From: an uncultured Desulfobulbus sp. | GTDB taxonomy: Bacteria; Desulfobacterota; Desulfobulbia; Desulfobulbales; Desulfobulbaceae | Assembly (NCBI RefSeq): GCF_963664075.1 | Contig: NZ_OY760916.1 | Location: 2,935,001 to 2,999,000, forward strand | Reading direction: 5' to 3' | Length of the DNA: 64,000 nt | Shown: piece after piece, positions 11,159-18,844 of the stretch | Position numbering within the stretch: the stretch's first letter is position 1 | How the letters are laid out: the number at the start of each line of letters is the position of its first letter | The notes under the pieces: generated by a model | What the model was told of the DNA's origin: nothing | Database searches by the model: none | What the model saw: only the letters and a program-made list of their open reading frames with translations | Program-made: the position numbers and the translations under genes

Positions 11159-11205
11159 AAAAAAAAAAGAACATTCTTCACCATGATTGCGGTGAAAAAT
11201 GTTCT
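11159..11205 (-). terminator. Intrinsic terminator of the small membrane protein gene
   Basis: AGAACATTCTTCACC (11168-11182) pairs with 11191-11205 with one mismatch and an 8-base loop. On the minus strand the hairpin is followed by about nine T residues (11159-11167). It lies 41 bases after the stop of the gene at 11247-11648. Confidence 0.85.
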
Positions 11206-11246
11206 GTTCTTCGTTGAGATAAAGAAGAATAGAGAGCTCGTCTCTA

Positions 11247-11648
11247 TTACATTGCCATGACGGGCACTTTGGCCTCGGTGGCATGGAGTTTTTCATCAAT
11301 AGAGTGACCGATTATGCCATAGGCATAGGCAAAGAGAAGTCCATTCACCAAATTCACCATACAGAGCTGCGAACCGGTCATTAAGGTATTAAACTCCAGC
11401 ATGCCGCTTCCCAGAAGACAGATATAGCCCACCGAGCCGTGTACCAGGTTTCCCACAAGACCGACGAGACCAACAAGTTTTCCCAAGACTGGAATATAGG
11501 TCATCTGCAACAGGCCGAAACTCACCGGAGCTACCACCGCACCAAAGGCGATACCGTTCCACATCCACCTGTTTCGCATGTTGAAATTCTTAGTCAGATG
11601 CAGGCTTGACAGAGGAATAATTGCTAGAAAAATTAACCATTGGCTCAT
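11247..11648 (-). CDS. Small membrane protein of unknown function
   Basis: This 133-residue protein starts at an ATG with a GGAGA ribosome binding site. It has about three to four hydrophobic segments (residues 3-17, 30-50, 55-85 and 95-115) rich in Gly, Leu and Val, and no motif I recognise. The gene stands alone. It has its own intrinsic terminator and a candidate sigma-54 promoter about 110 bases upstream. That suggests regulated single-gene expression, perhaps by a PAS activator such as the one at 6558-8078. Confidence 0.7.
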   Translation of the reverse strand: MSQWLIFLAIIPLSSLHLTKNFNMRNRWMWNGIAFGAVVAPVSFGLLQMTYIPVLGKLVGLVGLVGNLVHGSVGYICLLGSGMLEFNTLMTGSQLCMVNLVNGLLFAYAYGIIGHSIDEKLHATEAKVPVMAM

Positions 11649-11712
11649 GATACGTCTCCTTTCAAGTGTATGATGTGAAAATGCTTATAGGGGACTCCCT
11701 TGGACTCAAATA

Positions 11713-11732
11713 ACCGTCATCAGTTTGACGGT
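11713..11732. promoter_or_regulatory. Short dyad in the leader of the small membrane protein gene
   Basis: ACCGTCA (11713-11719) and TGACGGT (11726-11732) form a 7-bp inverted repeat with a 6-base loop. It falls just downstream of the predicted start of transcription from the sigma-54 promoter candidate, so it could be an operator or a leader stem. Confidence 0.35.
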
Positions 11733-11758
11733 GTTGTTTTCATCATCTGCCCTTTAAT

Positions 11759-11775
11759 AGCATCTAGCGTGCCTG
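11759..11775 (-). promoter_or_regulatory. Candidate sigma-54 (-24/-12) promoter
   Basis: The minus strand reads CAGGCACGCTAGATGCT. Against the consensus YTGGCACGnnnnTTGCW it keeps the GG and GC at the required 12-base distance, with only two T positions changed. It points toward the small membrane protein gene, about 110 bases downstream. Confidence 0.5.
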
Positions 11776-12322
11776 CTCGAGGGAATCTGGCCAGGCTTCT
11801 TTGGAGAAGTAATAATTTATAGCCTAATAACAGCTTGTTACTAGCTAACTCAAATCACAACCATCCGTCACAGCTTTTATCCGTCTAGCCTCGTTGTTTA
11901 ATTTTGAGATTGCAAAACTGCAATGTGGTCACAGATACACATACAATGGGCTGCTTCCCCTTGACTGATTTTTCCAGGAAACCAAAAACTCTTTTCCCCT
12001 TCCCTCAGAGAAGGAAAGATACTTTTTGAGCTCTAACCGGCTATTCCCAGGTAAAAAGAGAAAAATCACCCTCATGAATCGCGAAACAAAAAAAGATGCA
12101 TGCGATTGACACTCTGCCATGGAGGCATGTTTTGTGCTTCAGGAGGCGGGATACCTGAAAAAATCAGGTTAAATGGGGTGAAGAGACGTTGTAGAAGTTC
12201 CCACATATGAACGGTTACGAATTTTTACAGAATAAGTCACAATTCAGTAGACTTTTTGTGCAAAATCAACAAGTAGTTCTCATACACTTAAAAAAACGAG
12301 CGTTTAAGAAAGGAGGAATGCT

Positions 12323-12718
12323 ATGAAAAAATCACTGATTTATGCTGCTCTTCTCACCCTGTGCTGTGCGCCCTGTGTCGTCAGCCTTGCCCAGGCCTCA
12401 GATAACGGCCCGGCTGAAATCACGCTGGAATCAACCATTGATGGAAGTAAAACCCCTAAACCCTCTGCTTTTCCTCATGGGAAGCACCAAGCGCTTCAGG
12501 AATGTTCCGTCTGTCATCATGGCAAAGATGCCGATGGTAAAAAGGTCGACTATGTGGAAGGACAAAAAATTGAAAAATGCGAGACCTGTCATAACACCAA
12601 AGAAGCGACAATGGCTGCAGCAGTGAATACCTTTAAGAAAGCCGCGCATAAACAGTGTAAGACCTGTCATAAAAATAAAGACCCCAAACTGGCCAAATGT
12701 AGTGTCTGTCATAAGTAA
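12323..12718 (+). CDS. Tetraheme cytochrome c3 (class III), periplasmic
   Basis: This 131-residue protein has a signal peptide ending at AQA (about residue 25) and four CxxCH sites at residues 61, 86, 112 and 126. Extra histidines (PHGKHQ, CHH, AAHK) fit bis-His ligation. The size and heme spacing are those of the tetraheme cytochrome c3 of sulfate reducers. That protein shuttles electrons from periplasmic hydrogenases and formate dehydrogenases to membrane complexes. A strong AGGAGG site precedes the ATG. The gene is monocistronic, followed by a large inverted repeat. It is a main marker for the organism type. Confidence 0.95.
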   Translation: MKKSLIYAALLTLCCAPCVVSLAQASDNGPAEITLESTIDGSKTPKPSAFPHGKHQALQECSVCHHGKDADGKKVDYVEGQKIEKCETCHNTKEATMAAAVNTFKKAAHKQCKTCHKNKDPKLAKCSVCHK

Positions 12719-12780
12719 TTCCATGACGATGGGGTAAAAGCAATTCCAGAAAGAGGTACATGTGTCGTAGATTGTGCGTT

Positions 12781-12855
12781 CTGTCGCGGGCATGGCCCGT
12801 TCCTACAAGTCCGAGGTTCCCCAGAGGCTGTAGGAGCGGGCCATGCCCGCGACAG
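12781..12855. repeat. REPIN-like inverted repeat
   Basis: Two 26-base arms (12781-12806 and 12830-12855) are inverted copies with a single mismatch, around a 23-base centre. The core GTAGGAGCGGGCCATGCCCG resembles REP sequences scattered through many proteobacterial genomes. It lies between cytochrome c3 and the CDF gene and may act as a transcript stabiliser or terminator for the former. Confidence 0.75.
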
Positions 12856-12877
12856 GCTGAAGCGTCATAGGTGAATC

Positions 12878-14071
12878 ATGGAATCTTCAGAAAAAACCGC
12901 CTGGCTATCCATTCTCACCAACACTCTGCTTGTCGGCATCAAGACAGCAGTTGCCCTTGCTTCTGGGAGTGTGGCGGTTGTTGCCGATACCATCCACTCG
13001 CTCACCGACGTTGTTTCCGCTGTGGTCATCCTCATCGGCATCAAAATAGCCAGGCGTCCGGCCCGTGGTTTTCCCTACGGACTATATAAAGTTGAGAATC
13101 TCGTTGCTCTCCTCACCTCGATTCTTATTCTCTTCGCTGGCTATGAAATCCTGAAAGCCGTCTTCTTTGGGGAAAACCGTCCCCTGCCTGAAAACATTCC
13201 TCTCTCCATTATCGGTCTCTGCGCCACACTGATCATCACCTGGCTTTTTTCCCGCTATGAGTTAAAAAAAGGCGAAGAGACGGGATCACCAAGTCTCATT
13301 GCCGACGCACGCCATGTTTGGACCGACATGCTTTCCACGCTTGTCATTCTCGCCGCCTTTATAGGCAGCGCTTTGGGATTTGGACTGGACACCTTCGCGG
13401 CAGTGATTGTGGTCATTTGTATTGTCCGCTCGGCCATGACCATCTTAATCGATTCGGTACGGGTACTGCTCGATGCCTCGCTTGACTTTGCAACCATCAC
13501 CACCATTCGGGAAACCGTACTCGCTGATCCCCGTGTGGTAAAGATTAAGCAGCTCTGGGCGAGAAATGCTGGGCGCTACAAGTTTGTAGAACTGGATCTT
13601 GTGCTGCGCATCAATGACCTGGAACGCGGGCACCGCGTCACAGAGGAGATAGAAAACAGGGTTAAACTGGAAATTCCCCAGGTGGATCGGGTGCTGATTC
13701 ATTTCCAGCCCCAGGGAAAAACGAAAGAGATACTTGCCCTACCCCTCTGTGCAGACCGCCAAACCATTTCAGCGCACTTTGGCGAAGCGCCTTTTTTCCG
13801 TCTGGTCACCCTGCAAAAGCCTCTCAACACCATCACAGAAGACCGGCGAGTAGAGAATCCCTATCTGGGAGAAAAAAAGGCCAAGGGCATCAAAGTGGCT
13901 CAATGGCTCCTGGAGAACGGGGTAACGACCCTGCTCTCTCTGCAGGACCAGTCAGGGAAAGGACCGGGGTTTGTTTTCGGCAACAGTGGAGCTGAAATTC
14001 TCCTCACTCAGAAAACTGATGCCGATAGTGCCATAGAGCAAAGAGTGGCGAACAAGGGAGAAACTCCGTGA
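12878..14071 (+). CDS. CDF-family metal cation efflux transporter with C-terminal NifX-like domain
   Basis: The 397-residue protein has a six-helix cation diffusion facilitator domain (about 8-210), with metal-site motifs ADTIHSLTD and ADARHVWTD. The cytoplasmic ferredoxin-like CDF domain covers about 211-285. An additional region (about 290-390) with ISAHFGEAPFFRLV and KAKGIKVAQWLLENGV resembles the dinitrogenase FeMo-cofactor-binding (NifX/NafY) fold. CDF proteins exchange Zn, Fe or Mn for protons. The extra domain may bind a metal cluster or sense metal. AGGTGA lies just upstream of the ATG. Confidence 0.9.
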   Translation: MESSEKTAWLSILTNTLLVGIKTAVALASGSVAVVADTIHSLTDVVSAVVILIGIKIARRPARGFPYGLYKVENLVALLTSILILFAGYEILKAVFFGENRPLPENIPLSIIGLCATLIITWLFSRYELKKGEETGSPSLIADARHVWTDMLSTLVILAAFIGSALGFGLDTFAAVIVVICIVRSAMTILIDSVRVLLDASLDFATITTIRETVLADPRVVKIKQLWARNAGRYKFVELDLVLRINDLERGHRVTEEIENRVKLEIPQVDRVLIHFQPQGKTKEILALPLCADRQTISAHFGEAPFFRLVTLQKPLNTITEDRRVENPYLGEKKAKGIKVAQWLLENGVTTLLSLQDQSGKGPGFVFGNSGAEILLTQKTDADSAIEQRVANKGETP

Positions 14072-14110
14072 GTCTGAGATCTCCCTAGTTTCCAAGAGGA
14101 TGGGCACGGG

Positions 14111-14818
14111 TTATCGGGGGAACGCCCCGTTATTGATATCAATACAGGTTCCGTTAATATATTCCGGGCAGTCTGTTGCCAGCCAGAAGATGGCTGCAGC
14201 CACCTCCTGGGGATAGGCAAAACGGCCGGTGTAGACGGCACTTTTGATCGCCTTTTTCCTGGGCTCTGGAATGGTAGCCAGCATTTCAGTTTCAACGGGT
14301 CCAGGAGCGACCGCATTCACCACAATACCATCCGGGCCCAAAATTTTGGCAAAGCTCTTGGTAAGATTGATCATGCCAGCCTTGGTGATGCCATACCACA
14401 CATCAGGATGACCGATCTCGCCCGCAATAGAGGCATTATTGATGATCCGCCCAGCGCCATTGGCCACCATTTTTTTTGCAACTGCGGTAATCAGGGCCAC
14501 GGGGGCCTCGAGATTCACCTTAAGAATCTGCTGCACCTTTTCCGGGGGATAGGCATCATAGGGGAGCGCGTACATAATGCCTGCATTGTTCACCAGAACA
14601 TCAATATCAGGCAATGAGGCCACTAACTGCGGAATGCCCGCAATATCAGCTAAATCGTATTCCACGGTTTTGACGGCTGCCGTGTCCTTCAACGGAAAAT
14701 CGGAGAAATCTCGTGCCACAACGACCACATCGTAGCCGGCATCAACGAATAATTTGGTGGTATCAAGGCCTATGCCCTTGTTGCCCCCTGTAATCAGGAC
14801 TGTTTTCTTCTTGTTCAT
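14111..14818 (-). CDS. Short-chain dehydrogenase/reductase (FabG-like)
   Basis: This 235-residue classical SDR has the cofactor motif TGGNKGIG, the structural NNAG and the catalytic triad region NNASIAGE...WYGITKAG (Ser, Tyr-x3-Lys). It should reduce a carbonyl or oxidise an alcohol with NAD(P)(H). The substrate is not evident. It is divergent from the TetR regulator gene, and the shared interval contains a copy of the putative TetR operator, so both are probably controlled by that repressor. Confidence 0.9.
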   Translation of the reverse strand: MNKKKTVLITGGNKGIGLDTTKLFVDAGYDVVVVARDFSDFPLKDTAAVKTVEYDLADIAGIPQLVASLPDIDVLVNNAGIMYALPYDAYPPEKVQQILKVNLEAPVALITAVAKKMVANGAGRIINNASIAGEIGHPDVWYGITKAGMINLTKSFAKILGPDGIVVNAVAPGPVETEMLATIPEPRKKAIKSAVYTGRFAYPQEVAAAIFWLATDCPEYINGTCIDINNGAFPR

Positions 14819-15004
14819 ACTGTTCTCGATTGTTTGCTTTTTTTATCAGAAAGAAGATGAGAAAGAGAAAACATTATACCGGCTCAAGAATTTTCAAGGT
14901 CATTTTTTCAACAAGCTCTGCAACCTGATCCTTGTATCTGAGCATATGCGGAGCAGATAGATACCAAAAATCAGCCCTATCCTCAAAGAACTCTCTTGCA
15001 TTTC

Positions 15005-15022
15005 AAGACGACTGGTCATATA
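15005..15022 (+). promoter_or_regulatory. Putative TetR operator, copy 1
   Basis: AAGACGACTGGTCATATA lies 12 bases before the tetR start codon and in the intergenic region shared with the divergent SDR gene. The same 15-base core recurs at 15717 and 15824. It contains the dyad GAC-n-A-n-T-n-GTC, typical of TetR-family operators. Confidence 0.7.
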
Positions 15023-15033
15023 GTAAGTGAACT

Positions 15034-15633
15034 ATGAAACAGCGAGACGAACATAAACAGCACATCATTCGCAAAGGCCTCAAGGCCCTCTACCAGAAAG
15101 GCTACAACGCTACCGGTGTACAGGAAATTGCCAATGCGGCCGAGATCCCGAAAGGTTCTTTTTATAACTATTTTAAAAATAAGGAAGATTTTGCCGTAGA
15201 GGCGATGCGCCTTTTCACCACGCGAGAGATGGAGCAGATGCAACAGGTCTTGGCCGATGCAAGCATCCCCCCGCTTGAACGGGTAAAACGACTCTACCAG
15301 AATAAAATCGACTATCTCTCCATCAAGGGGGGCTTTTCCCTTGGCTGCTTTCTTTGCAATATCACCCTGGAAATGGCGGATGTCAGTGAAACCATTGCCC
15401 AAGAGGCGACTCGCTGTTTCAAAAACGAGTATGCTCCCCTGCTTGACTGTTTGACTCAGGCCCAGGAGGAAGGAGCCCTGGCAGTGGAGACCGATCTTGA
15501 ACAGCTCGTCAGTATGATACGAAATAGTTGGCTTGGTGCCTTGGTCATCATGAAAGCGAATAAATCAGCCCAGCCACTCCATGAATTTCAGACACACCTT
15601 GAGGGAATTTTAGGGAACGCTGCCAGGTCCTAA
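15034..15633 (+). CDS. TetR/AcrR-family transcriptional regulator
   Basis: The 199-residue protein has an N-terminal TetR helix-turn-helix (about 8-54), with GYNATGVQEIANAAEIPKGS and FYNYFKNKEDF. The ligand-binding domain carries a pair of cysteines (LGCFLCN), so a thiol-reactive or electrophilic inducer is possible. Three copies of a conserved operator flank this gene and yhdH. The protein probably represses itself, the divergent SDR gene and the downstream quinone-oxidoreductase-like gene. Confidence 0.92.
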   Translation: MKQRDEHKQHIIRKGLKALYQKGYNATGVQEIANAAEIPKGSFYNYFKNKEDFAVEAMRLFTTREMEQMQQVLADASIPPLERVKRLYQNKIDYLSIKGGFSLGCFLCNITLEMADVSETIAQEATRCFKNEYAPLLDCLTQAQEEGALAVETDLEQLVSMIRNSWLGALVIMKANKSAQPLHEFQTHLEGILGNAARS

Positions 15634-15716
15634 AGTTGGCTAACCTGCATTTCTGCTGAGAAATTCGGACCAGCCCAAATTCGCTCTGTAGGTCGGCAAG
15701 TGGTTTGTCGTTAAAC

Positions 15717-15734
15717 AAGACGACTGGTCATATA
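15717..15734 (+). promoter_or_regulatory. Putative TetR operator, copy 2
   Basis: AAGACGACTGGTCATATA is identical over 18 bases to copy 1. It lies 147 bases upstream of the yhdH start, and its ATATAAATAT end could form a -10 element. Confidence 0.7.
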
Positions 15735-15823
15735 AATATTTTCCCCTTACCTTGTTACGTATACAAGGTCTTATGCAATCTGGGGCGAGTAAAAACGCCC
15801 TTTCCAGGCAATCACGCCTCAAC

Positions 15824-15844
15824 AAGACGACTGGTCACCTATAA
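15824..15844 (+). promoter_or_regulatory. Putative TetR operator, copy 3
   Basis: AAGACGACTGGTCACCTATA shares the first 14 bases with the other two copies and sits 20 bases before the yhdH start codon, where bound repressor would block transcription. Confidence 0.65.
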
Positions 15845-15863
15845 ACCAGTTAAGGAGCATGTC

Positions 15864-16865
15864 ATGGAAAACACCATCTTCAAAGCTATGGTTGTTACAG
15901 AGACGGCAGACAAACAATTTATTCGAGAAATACGGGAAAAGAGCATCGCTGATCTCCCGGCCGGCGATATCCTCATCAAAGTGCATTACTCCTCGCTCAA
16001 CTACAAGGATGCCCTTTCCGCCTCGGGGAATAAAGGCGTCACCAGAAAATACCCCCATACCCCAGGTGTTGATGCCGCAGGGATCGTAGTGGAGAGCAAT
16101 GACAGCAAATTCAAACCGGGGGATGCAGTGGTGGTTACCGGATACGACCTGGGCATGAACACCTCCGGTGGCTATGAAGAATACATTCGGGTGCCTGCCC
16201 ATTGGGTGGTGCCCCTGCCGGAAAACCTCAGCCTTCGCGAGAGTATGATCTATGGAACCGCGGGTTTCACCGCCGCGCTTTCCTGTTACAAACTCATCAA
16301 CAACGGAGTTACTCCGGAAATGGGACCGGTTTTGGTGACCGGAGCAACCGGTGGGGTCGGAAGTATCGCGGTCTCTATTCTGGTGAAGAGCGGTTATGAA
16401 GTGGTCGCGGTGAACGGTATTGTCGATGAGACAGAATACCTGCTCAGCCTTGGGGCCAAAGAGGTTATTTCCATCGAGGAAGCAGACGATACAAGCGGGA
16501 GACCTCTGCTCAAACCTCGTTGGGCTGGAGCCATTGACACTGTCGCGGGCAATATTCTGGCGACAGCCATCAAAACAACAAAATACGGCGGTTCAGTGAC
16601 CTGTTGCGGTAACGTGGGTTCAGCAGAGCTGTCCTCTTCTATTTACCCCTTTATCCTCAACGGTGTCAGCCTTCTCGGGATTGACTCGGTCAACTGCCCG
16701 GTGGATCTGCGCCTTAAGGTTTGGAATAAGGTCGCCAGTGAGTGGAAGCTTGATCGTCTTGAGCAAATCACCACCGAATTGGAGTCACTGGAAGCACTGG
16801 ATGAGCGCATTGGCCTCATTTTAGAGGGGAAGAACAAAGGGCGTGCCATCGTCAAGGTTGCCTGA
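15864..16865 (+). CDS. YhdH/AcuI-family NADPH-dependent oxidoreductase (acrylyl-CoA reductase-like)
   Basis: The ATG at 15864 follows AAGGAG, so the in-frame extension upstream to 15705 (which overlaps two operators) is not used. The 333-residue protein is a medium-chain reductase without structural zinc. It has SSLNYKDALSASGNKG near the N-terminus, HTPGVDAAGIV, and the nucleotide-binding VTGATGGVGSIAV. YhdH and AcuI reduce acrylyl-CoA and detoxify electrophilic alkenes. The reactive-electrophile theme fits control by the adjacent TetR protein with its cysteine pair. The true substrate is inferred. Confidence 0.9.
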   Translation: MENTIFKAMVVTETADKQFIREIREKSIADLPAGDILIKVHYSSLNYKDALSASGNKGVTRKYPHTPGVDAAGIVVESNDSKFKPGDAVVVTGYDLGMNTSGGYEEYIRVPAHWVVPLPENLSLRESMIYGTAGFTAALSCYKLINNGVTPEMGPVLVTGATGGVGSIAVSILVKSGYEVVAVNGIVDETEYLLSLGAKEVISIEEADDTSGRPLLKPRWAGAIDTVAGNILATAIKTTKYGGSVTCCGNVGSAELSSSIYPFILNGVSLLGIDSVNCPVDLRLKVWNKVASEWKLDRLEQITTELESLEALDERIGLILEGKNKGRAIVKVA

Positions 16866-16866
16866 A

Positions 16867-17034
16867 CTAGTGTCCATCCATAAACGGTCTTTTTGCCCAA
16901 TTTCGGCGTTATGCTCAAAATTGTATCCTCGGAATATCATCTATATGCCTGCGGTAAAATTTTTCGCATGCCTCGGAGTCGGGGCTTACCTGAACATGAA
17001 CAAAAATCCTCGTTTCTAGACGGACACGAACTAG
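16867..17034 (-). repeat. MITE-like element, copy B
   Basis: The best preserved full-length copy, inverted relative to copy A. The outer ends read CTAGTGTCCATCCATAAACG and, at the other side, CGTTTCTAGACGGACACGAA followed by CTAG, so CTAG flanks both ends. It begins directly after the yhdH stop codon. Confidence 0.78.
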
Positions 17035-17072
17035 ATTTTTCGAACTCCACTTGAGCAAACAAAGGACTGCCA

Positions 17073-17107
17073 GGGGCACGACACTATCATGGGTGTGCCC
17101 CTTTTTT
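17073..17107 (+). terminator. Intrinsic terminator
   Basis: GGGGCAC (17073-17079) pairs with GTGCCCC (17095-17101) and is followed by six T. It lies after the MITE-like copy B and probably ends the yhdH transcript. Confidence 0.8.
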
Positions 17108-17398
17108 CATCTTTTTATCACTTTCTTGGCGGGCATCAACCAGGGGAGCCAGACACGGGGAGAAACGGAGTAAAATTGCCAAGAGCAGGATCCCTGTTGA
17201 ACATGGGCACGTATTGCACTATATCTTGTCACTGAATCTTGATAAATTCGTAAAAAGTCGGAAGCCGAAAAATCACACATCGTGAAATCAGTATGTGACG
17301 AAGCGCAGAACGTCATTCTCGGGGCTTTCTACGAGAACGACAATCCTCAATGATTCCGAAGATTTTTTTTTGTGCTTTTAAAGAAGGAACTCATCCCC

Positions 17399-18271
17399 AT
17401 GCCAAGCTCGTCCCGTCCCTGCATTCAGGATCGTATCAAAATCCTCATTCAACAACTGCTTCCCAAACAGGCCTTAACCGTGTTCGCCGGGAAGATGGCG
17501 GCGATGAAACTCGGAGGTTTGACCACTGCATTTATTGGCTGGTATGCACGCCATTACGGGGTACAACTCGAAGAAGCACAGGAATCAGATCCGAGCAGGT
17601 ACGCCTGTTTTCAAGATTTTTTCACCCGCCCTATCCGCCCGGAGCTGCGCCCTGTTGCCGAGACCGATTTCGTCTGCCCGGTCGACGGTTGCATTAATCA
17701 ATGTGGCCCCATTGAAGGCCATCAGATTTTTCAAGCTAAGGGACAGAGTTATTCCATTGCCGCCCTCCTCGGTGGCACGGAGAAAAGTGCCGAAGCATTT
17801 GCCCAGGGCAGCTTTGCCACCCTCTACCTCAGCCCCGGCGACTATCACCGCATCCACATGCCCTGCGATGGCCGCTTGAAACTGATGACCCACATTCCTG
17901 GCAAGCTCTATACCGTCAACCCGACCACCGCCAACAATATTCCCAATCTCTTTGCCCGCAACGAACGGGTGGTCTGTCTCTTTGAGTCCTCCTTCGGACC
18001 TTTTGCCATGGTCCTGGTCGGTGCCACCATTGTTGGCAGCATGACCACCATCTGGCATGGAGTGGTCAACGCAGAGCGCCCGGCAACTGTGCGTCAATGG
18101 CCCTACCAACAGGATGCCGTGGTGCTTAAAAAAGGCGAGGAGATGGGCCACTTTTCTCTGGGCTCGACGGTTATTCTGCTTTTTCCCAAAAACACTCTTG
18201 CCTTGAATCCCCAATGGAGAGAAGGACGAACGATACGCATGGGAGAATCGATGGGAAATCTGCTCAGCTAG
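17399..18271 (+). CDS. psd: Phosphatidylserine decarboxylase proenzyme
   Basis: About 290 residues from the ATG at 17399; a GTG at 17372 is possible but less likely. It matches the long-form Psd closely: FFTRPIRPELRPV, YLSPGDYHRIHMPCDG, NLFARNERV and VGATIVGSM. The LGST motif near the C-terminus (FSLGSTVILLFP) is the site of self-cleavage that creates the pyruvoyl group. The enzyme makes phosphatidylethanolamine at the inner membrane. No pssA neighbour is present. The gene appears single. Confidence 0.95.
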   Translation: MPSSSRPCIQDRIKILIQQLLPKQALTVFAGKMAAMKLGGLTTAFIGWYARHYGVQLEEAQESDPSRYACFQDFFTRPIRPELRPVAETDFVCPVDGCINQCGPIEGHQIFQAKGQSYSIAALLGGTEKSAEAFAQGSFATLYLSPGDYHRIHMPCDGRLKLMTHIPGKLYTVNPTTANNIPNLFARNERVVCLFESSFGPFAMVLVGATIVGSMTTIWHGVVNAERPATVRQWPYQQDAVVLKKGEEMGHFSLGSTVILLFPKNTLALNPQWREGRTIRMGESMGNLLS

Positions 18272-18432
18272 GTATGCGCCGATCAGATCCCCTGCCCCCC
18301 TCTTGGGACAGCTCCCCAATCCTGGCGCATCAAGCACAGATAACGCTTGCTGGGATTTCCTCTCCCAGCTTGCCCCTAAAACCACATTGTGGTTTTCCAT
18401 AAATACCGCCCGTATCCATTGAAATAACCTAT

Positions 18433-18810
18433 TTGACTTATCCTCCGTCTCCTTTTAACCAGAAATACTCAACGCCCATGCTCTATGCGCGTTGGGATAA
18501 AGGAGCCACCAGTCGTACACTGGTGTTACAGTTCCACGCCACCCGGCAGGAAGTTATCAAAAAGGATTTTCCCACCAAGCAAGCCACCTGGAACCCACAA
18601 GATTATGCCCTCTACCTGGCCCCGACCAGCCTGGGACCGATTGATGGCGAGGTGCAGGCTCTGGCTGAAAAATCATTTCACCTACAAACAATAATCTGCT
18701 TGCAGGATGCAAACGGCTTCAGGAGATATTTTTTCAACCTCCTCTTGCCTCAAGGACCTTCCGCATACAACCGAAAAAGGACTGCCATATCGGCGGTCCT
18801 TTTTTATTGA
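18433..18810 (+). CDS. Doubtful hypothetical protein
   Basis: This frame gives up to 125 residues, with codon choice like real genes over about 18480-18690 and segments such as ARWDKGATSRTLVLQFHATR. It lacks a ribosome binding site, and its last dozen codons run through an intrinsic terminator. Either it is a decayed gene or the true frame ends earlier. I recognise no family. Confidence 0.25.
   Translation: MTYPPSPFNQKYSTPMLYARWDKGATSRTLVLQFHATRQEVIKKDFPTKQATWNPQDYALYLAPTSLGPIDGEVQALAEKSFHLQTIICLQDANGFRRYFFNLLLPQGPSAYNRKRTAISAVLFY
18774..18806 (+). terminator. Intrinsic terminator upstream of the DUF389 gene
   Basis: AAAAAGGACTGCC and GGCGGTCCTTTTT form a stem with one mismatch and a 5-base loop, ending in a T-run. 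It separates the psd side from the DUF389 gene 39 bases downstream. Confidence 0.8.
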
Positions 18811-18844
18811 TCCCGTCAGGAACACGAGGATATAGTGGAGTACT

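Noticed and set aside
12431..12793. Minus-strand 120-codon frame antisense to cytochrome c3
   Set aside because: It is a shadow of the heme protein gene. The plus-strand gene has a signal peptide, four heme motifs and a strong ribosome binding site.
17107..17316. Minus-strand 69-codon frame upstream of psd
   Set aside because: It has no ribosome binding site, begins next to the tail of an intrinsic terminator, and shows no recognisable motif.
17585..18400. 271-codon minus-strand frame over psd
   Set aside because: It is antisense to a clearly identified phosphatidylserine decarboxylase and has no family-like motifs.
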